DNA of 64,000 nt from Subtercola boreus (GTDB taxonomy: Bacteria; Actinomycetota; Actinomycetes; Actinomycetales; Microbacteriaceae). The stretch spans positions 62,001 to 126,000 of the forward strand of contig NZ_NBXB01000029.1 of NCBI RefSeq assembly GCF_003399635.1, given 5' to 3'. Positions within the stretch are counted from its first letter, which is position 1. Each line of letters begins with the position of its first letter. The notes beneath the pieces were generated by a model, which was not told where the DNA came from, made no database searches, and saw only the letters and a list, made by a program, of their open reading frames with translations. The translations under genes were made by a program, and so were the position numbers. This document shows, one piece after another, positions 60,033 to 64,000 of this stretch.

Positions 60033-61247
60033 ATGAAGCTGCTGGCTACGGGGCTGCTGGTCATCATGGCCATCATCTTCGCGATCTCGTTCGCGCTGCA
60101 GGGCCGCTACCCGTGGCTCGAGTACGTGCGGGCGGCCAGCGAGGGCGGCATGGTCGGTGCGCTGGCGGACTGGTTCGCCGTAACCGCGCTGTTCCGGCAT
60201 CCGCTCGGCCTGAAGGTGCCGCACACGGCGATCATCCCGACCCGCAAGAACGAGATCGGCGAGAGCCTCGGCGAGTTCGTCGAGCAGAACTTCCTCTCCG
60301 AGACCGTGGTGCGCGACAAGCTCGCCTCCGTCGGAGTCTCACGGGTCGTCGGAACCTGGCTGACGAAACAGGGGAATGCCCGGCGCCTGACGAACGAGGT
60401 CGCAGCCGGCCTCACGGGTGCGATGGCGTTCCTCAGCGACGACGACATCCGGAGCGTCATCGAAGGCCTCGCCCGCACGCACATCGTCGGCCGGGACTGG
60501 TCGCCGCAACTGGGGGTGCTCACCTCGAAGATCGTCGAGTCCGGCCAGCACCACCACGCGGTCGACCTGCTGCTCGACAAGGCCGAGGAGTGGATGGTCG
60601 CCAATCCCGACTCGTTCGGCGACGCCGTCTCGAAGCGCCTCCCCACCTGGCTCCCGTCGTTCGTCGACCGGGTGGTGGATGACCGGGTCTACCGTGAAGC
60701 GCTGAAATTCGTGCAGGCTGTGCAGGCCGATCCGAACCATCGCCTGCGGCTCGCGCTCGACGACTACCTCCGAAAGCTCAGCCGCGAACTGCAGCACGAC
60801 CCGATCATGCGCGCGCGCGTCGAGGGCGTCAAGGAGCAGCTGCTCGACGACCCGCGCATCCGCGAACTCGCCGCTGTCGCCTGGCAGTCGATCAAGGATG
60901 CCCTGCTCACCGCCCTCGCCGACCCCGAGTCGGGGCTCCGTCTCACCATCGAGCAGACCATCCTCGATGTGGGCGAGCGACTCGTGACCGACACGGTTCT
61001 CGCCGAGAAGGTCAACACGTGGGTCGAGGGCGCCGCCACCCACCTCGTGGCGAGCTACCGGCACGACATCGCGTCGGTCATCTCGGAGACCGTGCAGGGC
61101 TGGGACGGCGAGGAGACCAGCCTGAAGATCGAACTCCAGGTCGGCAAGGACCTGCAGTTCATCCGTATCAACGGCACGGTCGTCGGCTCGCTCGCGGGCG
61201 TGGCGATCTTCACGATCGCGCAGGCCCTCGTCTCCCTGTTCCCGTAA
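60033..61247 (+). CDS. DUF445 family membrane protein
   Basis: A 404-residue protein with a hydrophobic segment near the N-terminus (LLATGLLVIMAIIFAISFAL) and another at the extreme C-terminus (SLAGVAIFTIAQALVSLF). Between them lies a long helical region including GGMVGALADWFAVTALFRHPLGL, the family signature. The function is unknown. ATG at 60033 is the first ATG/GTG/TTG after the upstream stop at 59931, yet the untranslated codons before it (LTEGDATKLRALRR) look like coding sequence of this family, so a CTG start at 59991 is possible. Confidence 0.88.
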   Translation: MKLLATGLLVIMAIIFAISFALQGRYPWLEYVRAASEGGMVGALADWFAVTALFRHPLGLKVPHTAIIPTRKNEIGESLGEFVEQNFLSETVVRDKLASVGVSRVVGTWLTKQGNARRLTNEVAAGLTGAMAFLSDDDIRSVIEGLARTHIVGRDWSPQLGVLTSKIVESGQHHHAVDLLLDKAEEWMVANPDSFGDAVSKRLPTWLPSFVDRVVDDRVYREALKFVQAVQADPNHRLRLALDDYLRKLSRELQHDPIMRARVEGVKEQLLDDPRIRELAAVAWQSIKDALLTALADPESGLRLTIEQTILDVGERLVTDTVLAEKVNTWVEGAATHLVASYRHDIASVISETVQGWDGEETSLKIELQVGKDLQFIRINGTVVGSLAGVAIFTIAQALVSLFP

Positions 61248-61392
61248 CGCAGGCCGGGTGGGGCGAGGCCGACGGTCCGCTGGGCCGGCTCGTCCCGCGG
61301 CGAGCGGGTGGGAGGTTCGAGACCAGCAGGTCGACCACCAGAACCGCAGTAATGCCGGTGACGAGCATGAACACCGTTGAGCCGATGCTCAT
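61210..61392 (-). CDS. Possible small single-segment membrane protein
   Basis: An open frame of 60 codons from ATG at 61392 encodes MSIGSTVFMLVTGITAVLVV, one convincing hydrophobic helix, then a basic loop and a compositionally odd tail that overlaps the 3' end of the DUF445 gene by 38 bases. No ribosome-binding site is visible and no family is recognised. It fills most of the 233-base gap between the DUF445 and PHP genes. It may be a chance frame. Confidence 0.35.
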   Translation of the reverse strand: MSIGSTVFMLVTGITAVLVVDLLVSNLPPARRGTSRPSGPSASPHPACVTGTGRRGPARS

Positions 61393-61480
61393 CAGGGTGG
61401 CTGCGGGCTGTTTCGTCTGTGGAAGCCTCACCCGACGTGCAGCCGGGCCGTTTCGGTCACCGTGGGTCAGAGCGAGCGGC

Positions 61481-62371
61481 TCAGAGCGTGCGGGTCACGG
61501 CCCCGTACACCGGCGACCACCCGGTCGCGCGGTCGATCAGCTGCGACAGCACCTCGGGGTTCGTCGTGTTCTCTCCCAGGCGATTGGGTTTGCCCGCGCC
61601 GTGGTAGTCGCTCGACCCGTTGATGGCCAGCCCGTACTTCGCCGCGAGCTCGTGCAGCCGCTCCTTGCCTTCGACGGAGTTCTGCCGGTGTTCGATCTCC
61701 AGGCCGAACAGTCCGGCATCTACCAGCTGGGCGAGCCGGCGTTCGGGGATGACCCGCTCGCGCGGGCCTGTGCCGGGGTGGGCGAGCACCGGGACTCCCC
61801 CGGCGGAGACCACCAGCTCGACCCCGCGGAGGGGTGTCGGCGCGTAGTGCGGCTGGAAGTATCCAGCACGCCAGTGCAGGATGCCCTGAAACGCATCGGT
61901 CCGAGTCGGCACGAGGCCCTTGGCCACCAGGGCGTCTGCGATGTGCGGGCGACCAACGGTGGCACCGGGCTCGGTCTGCGCGAGCACGTCGTCCCAGGTC
62001 AGGTCGTAGTCGGCGGCAATGCGGTCGACGATGGCATGCGCCCGCTTCAGCCGGGCCTCCCGGATCGTCTCGGTTTCCGCGAGCAGTGCGGGGTTGGTCG
62101 GGTCGAACAGGTACGAGAGCAGGTGCACGCTGGCGTGGTCGAGGCGCGTGCTGAGCTCCATGCCCGGAATGAGGGTCAGCTCGTAGTCGCGCGCCGCCTC
62201 CGACGCCGACGGCCAGCCCGCCGTGGAGTCGTGGTCGGTCAGGGCAAGCGTTCCGAGCCCGGCCTCGCTGGCCGAGCGCACCACGTTGTAGGGCGTCTCG
62301 GTGCCGTCGGAAGCGCTCGAATGCGTGTGCAGATCGATGGGACCGCGGAACGCTGGAGCAACTTCGGACAT
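61481..62371 (-). CDS. PHP domain phosphoesterase
   Basis: A 296-residue metal-dependent phosphoesterase of the PHP (polymerase and histidinol phosphatase) family. It has DLHTHSSASDGTETP, LALTDHDSTAGW, LIPGMELS, VPVLAHPGTGP and NGSSDYHGAGK, which supply the clustered His/Asp/Glu ligands. Related enzymes cleave 5'-3' short RNA or nucleotide phosphates (RNase AM/YciV type). TACGAT (62383-62378) is exactly 6 bases before the ATG, so the mRNA is probably leaderless. It is divergent from the EEP-family gene. Confidence 0.92.
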   Translation of the reverse strand: MSEVAPAFRGPIDLHTHSSASDGTETPYNVVRSASEAGLGTLALTDHDSTAGWPSASEAARDYELTLIPGMELSTRLDHASVHLLSYLFDPTNPALLAETETIREARLKRAHAIVDRIAADYDLTWDDVLAQTEPGATVGRPHIADALVAKGLVPTRTDAFQGILHWRAGYFQPHYAPTPLRGVELVVSAGGVPVLAHPGTGPRERVIPERRLAQLVDAGLFGLEIEHRQNSVEGKERLHELAAKYGLAINGSSDYHGAGKPNRLGENTTNPEVLSQLIDRATGWSPVYGAVTRTL

Positions 62372-62438
62372 AAGCCCATCGTAGGCTTGCAGGGCGATGG
62401 GGCCTGACCCCCTTGCAGAGTGCACCTGGAGCAGGCGG

Positions 62439-63437
62439 ATGATCGTTCGAATATTGTTCGCAGTCGTCGCCGTTCTGACGGTGGCCGTTCTCGCCGTGCT
62501 CTCGTGGCCGCAGGGCTTCGGCCTCGAACACTCGATCGTCATCGCCCAGGTCGTGGCCTTCCGGCCCGTGCTCGCCCTCGCTGCGGTTGTGCTGGCCGTG
62601 CTGCTGCTGGCCGGGATGCTCGTGGCCCGTCGAACCCGGGGCCTGTTCGGTTTCCTCACGGTGGTCCTGCTGCTCTTCGCCGGGGGCCAGGCCGCGGTTC
62701 TCGCAACGCGCGGCTGGGTGCCGGACGCGGGCCATGCCGGCGCATCCGAGACCGCGACCGACGACGACATCGTCGTGCTCTCCTGGAACACGCTCGGCGG
62801 GGCGGCCGATGCCGCATCGATCGCCGGACTCGCCCTTCGTCTCGGAGCCGACGTCGTCACGCTGCCGGAGACGCCCGAGAGCACCGCGACGGAGGTCGCA
62901 GCCCTGATGACCGCCGGCGGAAAACCGGTCTGGGCGCACACCTCCAGCCACGGGGACTACCTCAGCCTGTCGACGTCGATCCTCGTCTCGACAGCCCTCG
63001 GCGAGTACGCGGTCAACGACACGTTCGGCGACACCGGCACCCTGCCGAGCATCGTGGTCTCCCCCGTCAACGGCGACGGACCGACACTCGCCGCCGTGCA
63101 TCCGGTCGCACCGACACCCGACGACCTCGAGGGCTGGCGTACCGACCTCGACTGGGTGAACCGGCTCTGTCAGACACCGAACCTGATCGTCGCCGGCGAC
63201 TTCAACTCCACGCTCGACCACCTCACCGGCATCGGCGACTGCCGGGATGCGGCGCTCACGGCCGGCACCGCCGCACTCGGCTCCTGGCCGACCTGGCTGC
63301 CCGCGCTCGTGGGCACCCCCATCGACCACGTTCTCACCACGGGCGGCTGGCGGGTCGTCTCGGCCGAGGTCATCCAGAGCGAAGACGGGACCGGCAGCGA
63401 TCATCGGCCCATCACGGCGACACTTGCGCGAGAATAG
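62439..63437 (+). CDS. Endonuclease/exonuclease/phosphatase family membrane protein
   Basis: A 332-residue protein with three N-terminal membrane segments (about 1-20, 33-62 and 68-90). An extracytoplasmic EEP domain follows: VVLSWNTLGGAADAAS, DVVTLPETPES, LIVAGDFNSTLDH and TPIDHVLTTGG, ending GTGSDHRPITATL. The catalytic Asn, Glu, Asp/Asn and Asp-His pair are in place. The substrate could be a phospholipid, nucleotide or DNA outside the cell. ATG at 62439 has GGAG upstream. Confidence 0.9.
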   Translation: MIVRILFAVVAVLTVAVLAVLSWPQGFGLEHSIVIAQVVAFRPVLALAAVVLAVLLLAGMLVARRTRGLFGFLTVVLLLFAGGQAAVLATRGWVPDAGHAGASETATDDDIVVLSWNTLGGAADAASIAGLALRLGADVVTLPETPESTATEVAALMTAGGKPVWAHTSSHGDYLSLSTSILVSTALGEYAVNDTFGDTGTLPSIVVSPVNGDGPTLAAVHPVAPTPDDLEGWRTDLDWVNRLCQTPNLIVAGDFNSTLDHLTGIGDCRDAALTAGTAALGSWPTWLPALVGTPIDHVLTTGGWRVVSAEVIQSEDGTGSDHRPITATLARE

Positions 63438-63441
63438 GGGC

Positions 63442-64000
63442 ATGGCTGAACAGACCGACATCGCCCCCCGCGCCACCTCGAACCGCTCCACGACTCCCGG
63501 CTCCGACACCTTCAAGCGCTACATCGGCAGCGGGTGGGCGGAGCGCACCGACATCCTCCCCCCGTCGCGTGAGGAGGCCCCGTTCGCGGCCGACCGGCGC
63601 GCCCGGCTCTCGACCGCCTATCCGGGCAAGCGGCTCGTGATCCCGGCAGGCCGGCTGAAGCAGCGCTCGAACGACACCGACTACCCGTTCCGCGCGAATA
63701 CGGCCTTCACGTACCTCACTGGCTGGGGCAGCGACTCCGAGCCCGGTTCGGCGCTCGTGCTCGAGCCAGCCGAAGGCGGTGGCCACGAGGCATCCCTCTA
63801 CTTCCGCGAGCGGGCGGGGCGCGACTCCGACGAGTTCTACGCGAACCCCGAGATCGGGGAGTTCTGGATCGGGCCGCGCCCCTCCCTGGCCCAGGTGGCG
63901 AGCGATCTGGCGCTGGAGACCCAGGGCATCGCCGGACTCGACACGGTGGTCGCGTCGAGCGATGAGAACACGCTCGTGCTGCGGGACGCCGATCCGGAGC
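63442..64000 (+). CDS. Aminopeptidase P family protein (N-terminal part, cut by window end)
   Basis: The first 186 residues of an Xaa-Pro aminopeptidase. The visible part is the N-terminal creatinase-type domain: RRARLSTAYPGKRLVIPAGRLKQRSNDTDYPFR, FTYLTGWGSDSEPGSALVLEP and YFRERAGRDSDEFYANPEIGEFWIG, as in bacterial PepP. The metal-binding catalytic domain lies outside the window. The ATG follows AGGGG, and GAGAAT lies 6 bases upstream. It starts 4 bases after the EEP-family gene's stop. Confidence 0.9.
   Translation, partial: MAEQTDIAPRATSNRSTTPGSDTFKRYIGSGWAERTDILPPSREEAPFAADRRARLSTAYPGKRLVIPAGRLKQRSNDTDYPFRANTAFTYLTGWGSDSEPGSALVLEPAEGGGHEASLYFRERAGRDSDEFYANPEIGEFWIGPRPSLAQVASDLALETQGIAGLDTVVASSDENTLVLRDADPE

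Noticed and set aside
61467..63515. 682-codon minus-strand frame across the PHP and EEP-family genes
   Set aside because: Low-complexity composition; both real genes have catalytic motifs in other frames.

Overview
The window is high-GC, gene-dense bacterial chromosome with few gaps above 200 bases, many 4-8 base stop/start overlaps and frequent GTG starts. Gene content points to an actinobacterium, most likely a member of the Microbacteriaceae. Support comes from a tmRNA tag ending in ALAA, actinobacterial families of unknown function (DUF3039, DUF3107, DUF2342, UPF0182, DUF3105), an AdnAB-type helicase-nuclease pair, LigD/Ku end joining, and a block from about 37.7 to 60 kb whose gene order, from memory, follows Mycobacterium tuberculosis Rv3193c-Rv3211. 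The genus is not identified. I see no insertion sequence, prophage, CRISPR array or integrative element; no stretch over 300 bases lacks a gene.

Layout. 1-8.6 kb: tmRNA gene ssrA (cut by the window edge), a short-chain dehydrogenase, a DrrAB-like ABC exporter, then smpB, ftsX, ftsE and prfB on the minus strand (trans-translation, division and release-factor cluster), an MFS transporter and tRNA-Leu. 8.6-17.7 kb: a DedA protein, a 49-bp tandem duplication, a CDF metal exporter, the overlapping murI-rph-rdgB operon, a divergent nicotinate phosphoribosyltransferase, DUF3039, and an ABC permease/ATPase pair whose ATPase has a very long repetitive N-terminus. 17.8-28.4 kb: unknown proteins, a membrane glycosyltransferase, an HtrA-like protease, an aminotransferase, a nitrilase/alcohol dehydrogenase pair, thioredoxin, and a secreted family-14 beta-amylase preceded by two identical palindromes. 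28.2-35.1 kb: ligD divergent from ku (non-homologous end joining), a DUF3105/DUF305 pair and a DUF222-HNH endonuclease. 35.2-37.4 kb: a three-gene operon (flavin-dependent oxidoreductase, Rossmann protein, MarR regulator) whose promoter carries two palindromic sites. 37.5-64 kb: initiator tRNA, UPF0182, PDZ/Lon-like protease, DUF2342 protein, a ThiF/cyclodehydratase-like protein, uvrD2, nudC, a kinase-fold protein lacking its catalytic Asp, adnB, adnA, DUF3107, kynureninase, a MiaE-like ferritin-fold protein, a DEAD-box helicase, a DUF445 protein, a PHP phosphoesterase, an EEP-family nuclease/phosphatase and the start of an aminopeptidase P.

How it works together. Two routes for repairing DNA breaks lie within 25 kb: LigD/Ku joins ends, AdnAB resects them, and UvrD2 sits beside AdnAB. 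ssrA/smpB rescue stalled ribosomes. Many first-of-operon genes have a TANNNT hexamer 6-9 bases before the start codon and no ribosome-binding site, which suggests widespread leaderless mRNAs. The window is mostly core chromosome. The best candidates for something new are the MarR-type double operator, the twin palindromes before the beta-amylase, and the conserved but uncharacterised UPF0182/PDZ/DUF2342/ThiF-like block beside the repair genes.
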